A DNA stretch of 38,892 bases from NCBI RefSeq assembly GCF_003244875.1, contig NZ_LXXZ01000094.1, forward strand, positions 1-38,892, in the 5' to 3' direction. Made by a program: the position numbers and the translations under genes. Below the pieces are notes generated by a model. It ran no database searches and was not told the DNA's origin. It saw only the letters and a list, made by a program, of their open reading frames with translations. This DNA comes from Stenotrophomonas sepilia. Its GTDB lineage: Bacteria > Pseudomonadota > Gammaproteobacteria > Xanthomonadales > Xanthomonadaceae. Position 1 is the stretch's first letter; each line of letters starts with the position of its first letter. Shown piece after piece: positions 24,438 through 36,713 of this stretch.

Positions 24438-25565
24438 GTGACCCAAGCCGCAATCCTCGTCCTCGAAGACGGCACCGTATTCGAGGGCGAATCCGTAGGC
24501 GCGCCCGGCCTGTCCATCGGTGAGGTGGTGTTCAACACCGCCATGACCGGCTATCAGGAAGTGTTGACCGACCCGTCCTACGCCCGGCAGATGGTCACGC
24601 TGACCTATCCGCATATCGGCAACACCGGCATGACCGACCAGGACGACGAAGCGTCCAAGGTGTGGTCGGCCGGCCTGATCGTGCGCGACGTTCCGCGCCG
24701 CCCCAGCAACTGGCGCAGCCAGGTGTCGCTGCAGGACTGGCTGATCCAGCGCGGCGTGGTCGCCATCGCCGGCATCGACACCCGCAAGCTGACCCGCATC
24801 CTGCGCGAGAAGGGTGCGCAGAACGGTGCGCTGATGGCCGGCGACATCGACGTGGAAAAGGCACTGGAAGCCGCCCGCAAGTTCCCGGGGCTGAAGGGCA
24901 TGGATCTGGCCAAGGTCGTCACTACCGAGAAGACCTACACCTGGACCGAGGGCCAGCTGGACCTGGATGCCAACGCCTTCGTCAGCGTGCCAGCCCGGTT
25001 CAAGGTCGTGGCCTACGACTTCGGCGTGAAGACCAACATCCTGCGCATGCTGGCCGAGCGCGGCTGCGAAGTGACCGTGGTGCCGGCGCAGACCCCGGCC
25101 GCCGAGGTGCTGGCACTGAAGCCGGACGGCGTGTTCCTGTCCAACGGCCCAGGTGACCCGGAGCCGTGCGACTACGCCATCGAAGCGATCAAGACCTTCA
25201 TCGACGTGAAGGTCCCGACCTTCGGCATCTGCCTGGGCCACCAGCTGCTCGGCCTGGCCTCGGGCGCGCAGACCATGAAGATGGGCCACGGCCACCACGG
25301 TGCCAACCACCCGGTGCAGGACCTGGACAGCGGCCGGGTGATGATCACCTCGCAGAACCACGGTTTCGCGATCGATGAAGCAACCCTGCCGCCGACCCTG
25401 CGCGTGACCCACCGTTCGCTGTTCGACGGCACCAACCAGGGCGTCGCCCGCACCGACGTGCCGGCGTTCTCGTTCCAGGGCCACCCGGAAGCATCGCCGG
25501 GCCCGCACGACGTCGGTCCGCTGTTCGACCGTTTCGTGGCGCTGATGGAGCAGGCCAAGGCGTGA
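24438..25565 (+). CDS. carA: Carbamoyl phosphate synthase small subunit
   Basis: CarA is the glutamine amidotransferase subunit that supplies ammonia to CarB for carbamoyl phosphate, used in arginine and pyrimidine synthesis. The 375-residue protein has the N-terminal CPSase domain ([16 protein letters not shown]...[16 protein letters not shown]) and a class I GATase domain with nucleophile C265 in [14 protein letters not shown] and the His-Glu pair in [12 protein letters not shown]. The start is the GTG at 24438, chosen because the family N-terminus begins here; the open frame continues upstream through the leader to 24246 without similarity. The length is close to the E. coli protein (382). 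Confidence 0.96.
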   Translation: MTQAAILVLEDGTVFEGESVGAPGLSIGEVVFNTAMTGYQEVLTDPSYARQMVTLTYPHIGNTGMTDQDDEASKVWSAGLIVRDVPRRPSNWRSQVSLQDWLIQRGVVAIAGIDTRKLTRILREKGAQNGALMAGDIDVEKALEAARKFPGLKGMDLAKVVTTEKTYTWTEGQLDLDANAFVSVPARFKVVAYDFGVKTNILRMLAERGCEVTVVPAQTPAAEVLALKPDGVFLSNGPGDPEPCDYAIEAIKTFIDVKVPTFGICLGHQLLGLASGAQTMKMGHGHHGANHPVQDLDSGRVMITSQNHGFAIDEATLPPTLRVTHRSLFDGTNQGVARTDVPAFSFQGHPEASPGPHDVGPLFDRFVALMEQAKA

Positions 25566-25714
25566 TCAGTACGCCGCCGGCCCCCCGGTGGCGTCGCGAT
25601 GGACCGTAAACCCCGCATCGCTGCTGCCACTGGCGCGGCGCTGCGGATCAAGATTCCTGATCGACAGCGTGCGATCACTCCCCCTTGTCACGCTGTACTG
25701 ACTTAGAGAAGAAA
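25566..25714 (+). other. carA-carB spacer with two hairpins
   Basis: This 149-bp gap is unusually long for genes of one enzyme. It holds an imperfect hairpin (CGCCGCCGG/CCGGTGGCG, 25572-25593) just after carA, and ACAGCGTG (25664-25671) pairing with CACGCTGT (25689-25696) shortly before carB. No open frame with coding character and no T tract was seen. Either hairpin could adjust the CarA:CarB ratio through mRNA processing. Confidence 0.45.
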
Positions 25715-28953
<3,239 letters not shown>

Positions 28954-28957
<4 letters not shown>

Positions 28958-29430
28958 GAGCCCCCATCACGATGAAGGGCGCGCAGAAGCTGCGCGACGA
29001 ACTGGATCACCTGAAGTCGGTCAAGCGCCCGAAGGTGATCGCGGCCATCGCCGAAGCACGTGAGCATGGCGACCTGAAGGAGAACGCCGAGTACCACGCC
29101 GCGCGCGAGGAACAGGGCTTCATCGAAGGCCGCATCAAGCAGCTCGAAGGCGAGCTGTCGCACGCCGAGATCATCGACGTGAGCAAGCTCAATGCCGGCT
29201 CCAAGGTGGTGTTCGGTGCCAGCGTGACCCTGGCCGACGTGGAAACCGACGAAGAGAAGAAGTACCAGATCGTTGGTGACCTGGAGGCGGACATCAAGCA
29301 GGGCCTGATCGCGATTTCCTCGCCGGTGGCGCGCGCGATGATCGGCAAGCTGGAAGGTGATTCGATCGTGATCGACGCCCCGGCCGGCCAACGCGAGTAC
29401 GAGATCGTCAGCGTCAGCTACGTGGACTGA
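28954..29430 (+). CDS. greA: Transcription elongation factor GreA
   Basis: GreA rescues backtracked RNA polymerase by promoting cleavage of the extruded RNA end. The 158-residue length is standard. The N-terminal coiled coil (1-75) carries the acidic tip [14 protein letters not shown], and the C-terminal FKBP-like domain includes [21 protein letters not shown]. The start ATG overlaps the carB stop as ATGA. The carAB-greA order is shared with Pseudomonas and Xanthomonas, so greA is part of the car operon here. Confidence 0.97.
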
Positions 29431-29434
29431 CCCG

Positions 29435-30352
29435 GTGGCAACGGCGACCCTGCTGTTGCCGGCACGCAGCCGCTTTGCCGCGGCTGCGCTGCCGGACGAT
29501 GTGGCACGCGCGCTCGGTCGTGCCACGACGGTGCAGGTCGTCCCGGGCGAGCGCGCGCAGCTGACACGCCATTTCTCGGTTGCCGCGCCGCACTGGCCGG
29601 TGGCCGCGTTGACCCGCCAGCGCGACGTCGGCGATGCCGCCGGCGCCAGCTGGCTGCGTGCCGATCCGGCCTGCATGGTGCCGGACATGCACGGCGCGCG
29701 GATGATGGCCTACGGCGAAACACTGCGGCCGACGCTGGCCGACAGCCTCGCCCTGCTGCCAGTGCTGCAGCCGCTGTTTGCCGATGCCGGCTTCGTGCTC
29801 GACGCACCCGATCCCTCGCGCTGGTACCTGCGCCTGCCGATCGACCTGGCCCTGCCGGACTTCGACAGTCCGGAAGAGGTGCTCGGCGATGACCTGTTCT
29901 CGCACCTGCCGGAAGGCGAGGGCGGCCGCCGCTGGCGGGCGCTGATGACCGAGGCGCAGGTACTGCTGCACAACCATTCCTGGAACCAGCAGCGCGCCGC
30001 GCAAGGACAACAGCCGATCAATTCGCTGTGGTTCTGGGGCGGTGGCGTGATGCCGGTATCGGTCAGCACGCCGCACGCACAGGTGCGCAGCCGCGATGCC
30101 CTGCTGCAGGGCCTGGCCCTGGCGGCCGGTGTGGCCGTGGATGGCGAACAAGCGGTGGATGCACTCGTTGATCTGCGCCAGCTGCGTTCGCTGCAGCAGC
30201 TCGGCAACGATGCGATCCGGCCGCTGCTGGCCGCGCTCAAGCGTGGCGAACTGCAGCGGCTGGTACTGGACTTCGAGGATGGCCTGCAGTTCCAGCTGGA
30301 CCGTGGCCAGCGCTGGCAGTTCTGGAAGAAGCCGCGCCAGCTTCACGACTGA
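29435..30352 (+). CDS. rpfE: RpfE-like conserved protein
   Basis: This 305-residue cytoplasmic protein starts at GTG 29435, only 4 bases after the greA stop. Recognisable blocks are SWLRADPACMVPDMHGARMMAYG, RWYLRLP, LHNHSWNQQRAAQGQQPINSLWFWGGG, and a C-terminal FEDGLQFQLDRGQRWQFWKKP. These match the RpfE/COG4255 family, sometimes labelled phosphoglycerate mutase-related. In Xanthomonas campestris rpfE lies in the rpf cluster near greA and recJ and affects virulence factor production. The biochemical function is not established. Linkage to carAB-greA, with recJ close by, makes the name secure by synteny as well. Confidence 0.83.
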   Translation: MATATLLLPARSRFAAAALPDDVARALGRATTVQVVPGERAQLTRHFSVAAPHWPVAALTRQRDVGDAAGASWLRADPACMVPDMHGARMMAYGETLRPTLADSLALLPVLQPLFADAGFVLDAPDPSRWYLRLPIDLALPDFDSPEEVLGDDLFSHLPEGEGGRRWRALMTEAQVLLHNHSWNQQRAAQGQQPINSLWFWGGGVMPVSVSTPHAQVRSRDALLQGLALAAGVAVDGEQAVDALVDLRQLRSLQQLGNDAIRPLLAALKRGELQRLVLDFEDGLQFQLDRGQRWQFWKKPRQLHD

Positions 30353-30354
30353 CC

Positions 30355-30395
30355 GGGGTCGGATCCGTTCTCCATCGGAAAACGGCTCTGACCCC
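30355..30395. repeat. Palindromic intergenic repeat (GATCCGTT hairpin), second copy
   Basis: GGGGTCGGATCCGTTCTCC (30355-30373) and GGAAAACGGCTCTGACCCC (30377-30395) form an imperfect hairpin. It is the same family as the repeat at 4-44. It follows the rpfE stop directly and may end that transcript. Confidence 0.75.
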
Positions 30396-30411
30396 CCAGG
30401 GTTTGTCGGGG

Positions 30412-30435
30412 TTGCCGGCCAGCGGCCGGCACTAC
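30412..30435 (-). repeat. SMAG-type repeat (single, minus orientation)
   Basis: TTGCCGGCCAGCGGCCGGCACTAC is the reverse complement of the GTAGTGCCGGCC subtype seen at 7315 and 24134. It sits between convergent rpfE and the DUF1176 gene. Confidence 0.85.
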
Positions 30436-30451
30436 CGCAGATAGCGGCGCC

Positions 30452-31492
30452 TCAACGGACCTCGCTCACCACCGTTGGCAGCGTCCAGTGCCCGCCCGCG
30501 ACGCCCCGGCACTGCCCGGTAGTGAACTCGCTGCTCTTCACGAATCGCGCGCCATCCCAAGCCCAGTCGTGGCCGGAGAAGCAGTCACCGATGCCGCGCC
30601 CACGGAAGCGCCCGCGTAGCGTCGCGTCATCGCGATCAAAGTCCTCCGCGTTGGAGGTCACGAACTTCGCCTGGTACGGTGCTTTGTCCTGCACTACCCA
30701 GTAGCCGCTGCTGAAGTTGTAGGCACCCACGAAGCAGCTGGTGCTTGCCAGCACATGCTGGGCGTCCAGTCGCTGGATCTCGATCTCATCTGTCCCGCCA
30801 TCGCTCAGGCGGCCGCACTCATCCGGCTTCGGTAGGCTGGCGATCAGTGCCTTGCGCAGGCCCGGTGCGATCGCCAGTGCCGCGTCGGAGGCGCGCGGTG
30901 CCACCAGCGTGCCGCGCATGATCACTGGCACCGGCAACGCCGCAGGCACGCTCGCTTCAGCCTTGTCTCCACGCCGCACCAGCGCACCGGGCGTGCCCAG
31001 CCGGCCTTGGGCCTCGTCCATCTTCAGCAGTACGGCCGCTGCACCGCTGTCGGAGATCGGCCACGCCTTGGCCTTGCCGTCGATAATCTCGATGCATGCC
31101 TGGCGCGGCAGTGCGGCGACCAGTGCATCGGTCTGTGCCTGCTGCAACAACACTGTGTCCCCGTCGCCGGTGTCGCGCACCGGGCCCAGGTCCTTGCCGT
31201 TCAGGTGCAGGCGCAGCGCCCCGGTCGGCGTCGGGCTTTCGCCATCCTCGCCATTGCGCAGCCGCGCGAGCACCTTCGTACCCGGGCCGCCGGCGCGCTC
31301 CAGCATCAGGCTGAGCAGGTTGCCCGCAGCTTGCGGGCTGTAGCCAGCCGCGCGGCAGGTGCGGGTGTTGTCACAGGCCAACGACCAGTCGTTGTGTTCG
31401 AATTCGACCCCGGGCCTGGGTTCAGGCGTCGCGGAGTGAGCGGCCGGGGCCACGGCGAGTGCCATCAGCGCGGTCAGCAGGGTGCGGGTCAT
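30452..31492 (-). CDS. Exported DUF1176 protein
   Basis: This 346-residue protein has a signal peptide MTRTLLTALMALAVAPAAHSA with an AxA-type cleavage site (AHS-A). The mature part begins FEHNDWSLACDNTRTCRAAGY, the conserved DUF1176 opening with a Cys pair. Later family blocks are LVAALPRQACIEI, LPKPDECG, LASTSCFVGAYNFSSGYWVV and GIGDCFSGHDWAWDGARFV. Cysteines in pairs fit disulfides in the periplasm. No function is established for DUF1176. The start at 31492 was chosen for the signal peptide; the frame extends to 31570. The gene sits on the opposite strand between rpfE and recJ, interrupting the rpf-region order. Confidence 0.85.
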   Translation of the reverse strand: MTRTLLTALMALAVAPAAHSATPEPRPGVEFEHNDWSLACDNTRTCRAAGYSPQAAGNLLSLMLERAGGPGTKVLARLRNGEDGESPTPTGALRLHLNGKDLGPVRDTGDGDTVLLQQAQTDALVAALPRQACIEIIDGKAKAWPISDSGAAAVLLKMDEAQGRLGTPGALVRRGDKAEASVPAALPVPVIMRGTLVAPRASDAALAIAPGLRKALIASLPKPDECGRLSDGGTDEIEIQRLDAQHVLASTSCFVGAYNFSSGYWVVQDKAPYQAKFVTSNAEDFDRDDATLRGRFRGRGIGDCFSGHDWAWDGARFVKSSEFTTGQCRGVAGGHWTLPTVVSEVR

Positions 31493-31644
31493 GGATGGAA
31501 GTCCGTTCCAGGGCAGGCAAGCATGGAAGATGCGGTCGTGAAATCCAAATGCTGCTGGCCGAAGAGCCAAGGGGCCTCGTCAGCGGCGGCAGCCGACCGG
31601 GGGAGCGGTGCACGTTATGATGTGCGGGTCTTTTGTAACCGGCG

Positions 31645-33408
31645 ATGCCGATGTCCCTTGCCGCCGATGCTGCGCAGCCGCCCTCTGATATACCGCTGAT
31701 CCGCCGCCGCGATGCGGTCGTGCCCGGCAGCTGGCCAGAGGGCACGCTGCCATTGCTGGCGCGACTCTATGCCAGCCGCGGTGCGGGTACACCAGAGCTG
31801 GCGCTGCCGAAACTGGGCAGCCTCCACGCGCCCGAGCTGCTGACCGGTATCGATGATGCAGTGGGCCTGCTGATCGAGGCCATCGCCAACGACAAGCGCA
31901 TCCTGGTGGTTGGCGATTTCGATTGCGATGGCGCCACCGCCTGTGCGGTCGGCGTGCGTGGCCTGCGCATGCTCGGCGCGCAACACGTCTTCCACGCGGT
32001 ACCGAACCGCATGGTGCATGGCTATGGCCTGTCGCCGTCGCTGGTGGAGGAGCTGGCCGCGCTGCAGCCGGACCTGCTGGTGACCGTCGATCACGGCATC
32101 GCCTGCCATGCGGGCGTGACCGCGGCCAAGGCGCGCGGCTGGCAGGTGCTGGTCACCGACCATCACCTGCCCGGGCCGCAGTTGCCGCCGGCCGATGTCA
32201 TCGTCGATCCCAATCTCGACGGTGATGCCTTCCCCAGCAAGTCACTGGCCGGCGTCGGCGTGATCTTCTACGTGCTGATGGCGCTGCGCCGGCAGATGCG
32301 CGAGGCCGGTGTCTTTGCCGATGGCAAGGGGCCAGACCTCACCACGCTGCTGGATCTGGTGGCGGTGGGCACCGTTGCGGACCTGGTAGCGCTGGACCCG
32401 AACAACCGTGCGCTGGTCAGCGCAGGCTTGCGCCGTCTGCGCGCAGGGCAGGGCTGTGTCGGCCTGCGTGCGCTGATCGAAGCCAGCGGCCGTGATGCCG
32501 CGCGGCTCACTGCCACCGACATCGGCTTCGCACTCGGCCCGCGCCTGAATGCCGCAGGCCGGCTGGAAGACATGGCGCTGGGCATCGCGCTGCTGTTGAC
32601 CGAAGACCCGCGCCAGGCGCGCGAGATCGCGCAGACGCTGGAGCAGATCAACTCAGACCGCCGCGCGGTGCAGCAGTCGATGACCGATGACGCCGAGCAG
32701 GCATTGACCCGGGTAGTGCTGGACATGGCCGGTCAGCGACCGGTGGCCGCCTGCCTGTTTGATGCCGACTGGCATCCCGGTGTGGTCGGCCTGGTCGCTT
32801 CGAAGATGAAGGATCGCCTGCATCGCCCGGTGATCGCCTTCGCCCCGGCCGAACCCGGCGCCGATACCCTGCGCGGGTCTGCGCGCTCGATTCCCGGGCT
32901 GCACATCCGTGACGCCCTGGCGCTGGTCGATGCGCGCCATCCGGGCCTGATCGAACGCTTCGGCGGCCACGCCATGGCGGCTGGGCTCAGCCTGCGGCGT
33001 GACCACGTTGATGACTTCAAGGCCGCCTTCGTCGCGGTGGTGCTGGAGATGCTCGATCCGGCGGCACTGCAGCAGCAGGTGCTAAGTGACGGCGAGTTGG
33101 CGGCGGACGAGCTGGACCATCGCCACGCCGATGCGTTGCGCCTGGCCGGCCCGTGGGGCCAGGGTTTCCCCGAGCCCCTGTTCGACGGCCACTTTGAAGT
33201 AGCCAACTGGCGCGTTTTGAAGGAGCGTCACCTGAAGCTGGAACTGCGCCTGCCCGGCGTACCCGGCACCATCAACGCCATCCATTTCGGCGGCTGGCAC
33301 GGCAACGCGCCGAGTCGCCACGTGCATCTCGCCTATCGGCTCGCCTGCGACGACTATCGCGGCGGCAGCGCCATCCAGCTGATCGTCGAGCACTGCCTGC
33401 CCGCCTGA
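31645..33408 (+). CDS. recJ: Single-stranded-DNA-specific exonuclease RecJ
   Basis: RecJ degrades single-stranded DNA 5' to 3' in recombination and mismatch repair. The 587-residue protein contains the DHH-family motifs in order: DFDCDG (91-96), DHG (149-151), and DHH (172-174, TDHHLPG). They are followed by GVGVIFYVLMALR and LLDLVAVGTVADLVALDPNNR, and the DHHA1 region FGGHAMAAGLSLRRDHVDDFKAAF. The C-terminal OB-like part ends INAIHFGGW...VHLAYRLACDDYRGG. Start at 31645, with an in-frame ATG 6 bases later as alternative. It is followed by a 28-bp inverted repeat beginning 2 bases past the stop. Confidence 0.96.
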   Translation: MPMSLAADAAQPPSDIPLIRRRDAVVPGSWPEGTLPLLARLYASRGAGTPELALPKLGSLHAPELLTGIDDAVGLLIEAIANDKRILVVGDFDCDGATACAVGVRGLRMLGAQHVFHAVPNRMVHGYGLSPSLVEELAALQPDLLVTVDHGIACHAGVTAAKARGWQVLVTDHHLPGPQLPPADVIVDPNLDGDAFPSKSLAGVGVIFYVLMALRRQMREAGVFADGKGPDLTTLLDLVAVGTVADLVALDPNNRALVSAGLRRLRAGQGCVGLRALIEASGRDAARLTATDIGFALGPRLNAAGRLEDMALGIALLLTEDPRQAREIAQTLEQINSDRRAVQQSMTDDAEQALTRVVLDMAGQRPVAACLFDADWHPGVVGLVASKMKDRLHRPVIAFAPAEPGADTLRGSARSIPGLHIRDALALVDARHPGLIERFGGHAMAAGLSLRRDHVDDFKAAFVAVVLEMLDPAALQQQVLSDGELAADELDHRHADALRLAGPWGQGFPEPLFDGHFEVANWRVLKERHLKLELRLPGVPGTINAIHFGGWHGNAPSRHVHLAYRLACDDYRGGSAIQLIVEHCLPA

Positions 33409-33409
33409 G

Positions 33410-33485
33410 AAAAAGGGGACGGAGGGGATTAAGTCGCTTGTGCCTTGTTTGCCAGTTGCGACTTAATCCCCTCCGTCCCCTTTTT
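33410..33485. repeat. 28-bp perfect inverted repeat (terminator-like) after recJ
   Basis: Arms 33410-33437 and 33458-33485 are exactly complementary over 28 bases around a 20-base loop. Each arm combines AAAAAGGGGACGGAGGGG with ATTAAGTCGC. In either direction the stem ends in five T, so it would work as a bidirectional intrinsic terminator. The length and perfect match suggest a mobile or gene-converted repeat rather than a simple terminator. Confidence 0.88.
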
Positions 33486-33551
33486 GGGTCTCCCAACCCC
33501 GTTACGGCTGCTGGTGCGTTCAACGATCCACGATCCCACTGGAGTCCGGTC

Positions 33552-36464
33552 ATGGTCTTCGCCCGTTGCTGCACTGTGTTGTTGCTGGCCCTTGCGGCCT
33601 GGCCCGCTGGCGCGCAGTTGCCGCCGATCTCCCGGCCGCAGGCCGCCACCCCGCTGCTGATCGCACCGGCGGCTGAGCAGGCGGTCCAACTGCGACACGC
33701 CCGCATCGAGGGCGAGATCCAGGCCGGCATCGCCCAGACCCGGATCACCCTGGAATTCCACAACCCGAACCGGCGCGTGCTGGAGGGCGAGCTGCAGTTC
33801 CCGCTGGCCGAGGGCCAGCAGATCAGCGGCTTTGCGCTGGATATCAACGGCGAGATGCGTGACGCGGTGCCGGTGCCGAAGGACCGCGGCCGCCAGGTGT
33901 TCGAGGAGATTGCCCGCCGCGGCGTTGACCCGGGCCTGCTGGAACAGACCGCCGGCAATCAGTTCCGGCTGCGCATCTACCCGCTGCCGGCCGGTGGTAG
34001 CCGGCGCGTGCAGCTGGTGATCCGCGAGCCATTGGCCTTCGCCGGCCAAGGCTGGCAGTGGACGCTGCCGCTGCAGTTTGCCGCCGGTGCAGCCTCGGTT
34101 GAACTGAAACTGCAGGCACCTGGCACGACCACCGCAGGTACGGCGCCATTCCGCATCAGCGCGGGCCAGCTGCAGTGGCAGGGCGAGGGGGCGCAGCTGC
34201 CGAAGCAGCTGCAGTGGGATCTGCCGGCGACCCGCCAGGCACAGGTGCAGGTGGCGCCCTGGCAGGATGGCCACTATCTACTGGCGCAGCTGCCGGTGGC
34301 GGCCAGCAGCACGCCGCGCAGACTGCCGAGCGAAATCGGCCTGCTGTGGGACGGCTCCGGTTCGGCGGGACAGCGCGAACGCACGCGCGAGTTCGCCCTG
34401 CTGGATCGCTATTTCGCCGCGCTGGGTGACGGCACCGTGGCCTTGACCGTGCTGCGCGATCGCGCCGAGCCGGTGCGTCGCTTCCGCATCCGCGCCGGCA
34501 ACTGGAGTGAACTGCGCGCAGCCCTGCAGGCCGTGCGCCCGGACGGTGCCAGCGCGCTGGCACAGTGGCAGCCGCAGCCGGGCGTGAAGGAATACCTGCT
34601 GGTCAGCGATGGCCTGCTGACCTATGGGCCGGAACAGCTGCCGGCGATGGCGTCGGATCAGCGCCTGTTTGCGATCAGCAGTGCCGGTGCGCGCACTGAT
34701 GCCGTGCGGCTGCGTGGTTGGAGTGAGGCGCATGGCGGTCGCTTCGTTGCGCTGGGCAAGGATGTCGATTCGGCGGCGCGCGCGCTGCTGTCGTCGCCGC
34801 TGGATGTGCAGGTCGATGCGGGGCGCGGCGTGCAGGACGTGGTGATCGATCGTCGCAGTGAAGCCCAGGGCTGGCTGTGGCTGCATGCACGACTGGCGGC
34901 CGACGGTGTGCCGATGCGGGTGCGCGTGGGTGGCGGCGAATGGCAGGCGCTGCCCGCCACGCAGAAGAGCGACGACGGAGAGCTGCTGTCCGGCCTGTGG
35001 GCGCAGGCGCGCCTGCAGCAGCTGGCCGCCGACCGCCGTGGCAACCGCGAGGCGATGCAGCGCCTGTCCCAGCAGTTTGGCCTGGTGGGGCCGGATACCT
35101 CGCTGATCGTGCTGGAGACGTTGGAGGACTACCTGCGCTATGCGATCCGCCCTTCGGACACGCTGCGCGCGGAGTACGACGCCAGGTTTGCAGTGCAGGT
35201 CAGGGATCGCGCCGCTGCTGATCGCCAGCGCCTGGATGAAGTGGCCGCCCGCTGGAAGGAGCGCCAGCAGTGGTGGAACCGCAGCTGGCCGAAGGGTGCG
35301 CCGCCGCGGGCCAGGGAAGCAGCGCTGGACGTTGCTTCGGCCGACTATCCTGCCGAGTCAGCGCCGATGGCGATGCTCGTCGCACCGGCGCCCGCGGCAC
35401 CGCCCGCGCCTGCACCGATGGCCGCGGCGGCAGAACAGCGCATGCAGGCCAGCAGCGCACGCGCGCGTCGTCCGGCGCCCGCGTCGGAGAATGCACTGGA
35501 TTCGATTGTGGTCACCGGCGGCTCGGTCGATGCCGCTGCAGCCGCCAACGATGGCCAGCTCGGCATCCAGCTGGCGGCCTGGCAGCCGGACTCGGCCGTC
35601 GCCCGGCGCCTGCGCCAGGGGCCGCCATCGCAGCTTTATGACCGCTATCTGGCCGAGCGCGATGCCCACGCCGACAGCAGCGCCTTCTTCCTCGATGTGG
35701 CCGACCTGCTGCTGGAGCAGGGCCAGCGCGAGCTGGCACTGCGGGTGCTGTCGAACCTGGCCGAAATGGATCTGGACAACCGCCACCTGCTGCGCGTGCT
35801 CGGTTACCGACTGATGCAGGCCGATGCTCCCGCACTGGCGGTGCCGGTGTTCGAGCAGGTGCTGGCGATGGGCCAGGAAGAACCGCAGAGCTTCCGCGAC
35901 CTGGGCTTGGCGCTGGCAGCGGCCGGCAAGCCACAGCAGGCACTGGCGCCGCTGTACCAGGTGGTGGTGCGGCCGTGGGACAGCCGCTTCGATGGCATCG
36001 CCCTGATCGCGCTGGATGAGCTGACCAACCTGGTGGCCGGCAGCACGCCCCGGCTGGATACCACCGGCATCGACCCGCGCCTGTTGCAGGCGATGCCGCT
36101 GGACCTGCGCGTGGTGCTGTCGTGGGACGCCGACAACAGCGACATGGACCTGTGGGTGACCGACCCGAACGGCGAGCGCGCCTACTACGGCAACCGGATG
36201 ACCTACCAGGGCGGGCAGATGTCGCAGGACTTCACCGGCGGCTATGGCCCCGAGCAGTTCTCGCTGCGCAACGCCAAGCCGGGCAAGTACAAGGTGGAGG
36301 CGAACTACTTTGGCAGCCGCCAACAGCTGGTGACCGGTGCGACAACCCTGATGCTGCGGCTGACCACCCACTGGGGCACGCCGAAGCAGAAGGATCAGAT
36401 GGTGACGATGCGGCTGAAGGACCGTGCTGAGACCGTGCTGGTGGGTGATTTCGAGGTGAAGTAG
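33552..36464 (+). CDS. Exported VIT/VWA-domain protein with TonB-box-like linker, TPR-like region and DUF2135
   Basis: This 970-residue protein begins with a signal peptide (MVFARCCTVLLLALAAWPAGAQ, cleavage after AGA). A VIT domain (about 30-170) has LEGELQFPLAEGQQISGFALDINGEMRDAV. A VWA-like domain starts near 260 with MIDAS-like D267-G-S-G-S271. An Ala/Pro-rich linker (about 600-640) leads to LDSIVVTGG (649-657), which looks like the TonB box of TonB-dependent receptors. Then comes a TPR-like helical part (about 700-830) and a C-terminal DUF2135 domain (about 855-970) with SDMDLWVTDPNGE. GGAG lies 7 bases before the ATG. An envelope surface-sensing, adhesion or scaffold role is inferred; no enzyme function is seen. 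It follows recJ and a 28-bp inverted repeat. Confidence 0.85.
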   Translation: MVFARCCTVLLLALAAWPAGAQLPPISRPQAATPLLIAPAAEQAVQLRHARIEGEIQAGIAQTRITLEFHNPNRRVLEGELQFPLAEGQQISGFALDINGEMRDAVPVPKDRGRQVFEEIARRGVDPGLLEQTAGNQFRLRIYPLPAGGSRRVQLVIREPLAFAGQGWQWTLPLQFAAGAASVELKLQAPGTTTAGTAPFRISAGQLQWQGEGAQLPKQLQWDLPATRQAQVQVAPWQDGHYLLAQLPVAASSTPRRLPSEIGLLWDGSGSAGQRERTREFALLDRYFAALGDGTVALTVLRDRAEPVRRFRIRAGNWSELRAALQAVRPDGASALAQWQPQPGVKEYLLVSDGLLTYGPEQLPAMASDQRLFAISSAGARTDAVRLRGWSEAHGGRFVALGKDVDSAARALLSSPLDVQVDAGRGVQDVVIDRRSEAQGWLWLHARLAADGVPMRVRVGGGEWQALPATQKSDDGELLSGLWAQARLQQLAADRRGNREAMQRLSQQFGLVGPDTSLIVLETLEDYLRYAIRPSDTLRAEYDARFAVQVRDRAAADRQRLDEVAARWKERQQWWNRSWPKGAPPRAREAALDVASADYPAESAPMAMLVAPAPAAPPAPAPMAAAAEQRMQASSARARRPAPASENALDSIVVTGGSVDAAAAANDGQLGIQLAAWQPDSAVARRLRQGPPSQLYDRYLAERDAHADSSAFFLDVADLLLEQGQRELALRVLSNLAEMDLDNRHLLRVLGYRLMQADAPALAVPVFEQVLAMGQEEPQSFRDLGLALAAAGKPQQALAPLYQVVVRPWDSRFDGIALIALDELTNLVAGSTPRLDTTGIDPRLLQAMPLDLRVVLSWDADNSDMDLWVTDPNGERAYYGNRMTYQGGQMSQDFTGGYGPEQFSLRNAKPGKYKVEANYFGSRQQLVTGATTLMLRLTTHWGTPKQKDQMVTMRLKDRAETVLVGDFEVK

Positions 36465-36713
36465 TCAACTGCCCCAAGTGGCCGTCCGAGGGTGGGCCAA
36501 GGAAGACCCTCGTCGACGCCGCTCTGGGCAAGGAGGTCCTGTGTGGGGTCGGCCGCGGCCCGGCCGGCTCCCCGCGCCAAGGCGGGCATCGCCTGCCTGA
36601 ATGCAGCGCCAGTGCATCATGCTGGAGCCCCGGCGCAGGCCCAGGCCCTCATTCCGGGCATCCCCGGCCTGCGGTATCATTACCAGTCATCTTTTGAATG
36701 CATAACCGCCGAC
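36465..36713. other. Spacer before prfB
   Basis: This 249-bp gap has no convincing gene. It contains a hairpin (CGAGGGT/ACCCTCG, near 36488-36510) after the preceding gene and a GC-rich tract. Near the right end lies TATCAT (36675-36680), a reasonable -10 for prfB about 35 bases before its ATG. Confidence 0.45.

Noticed and set aside
33438..33551. N-terminal extension of the VIT/VWA protein from the loop of the inverted repeat
   Set aside because: It would translate the repeat and bury the signal peptide; ATG 33552 has a GGAG site 7 bases upstream.
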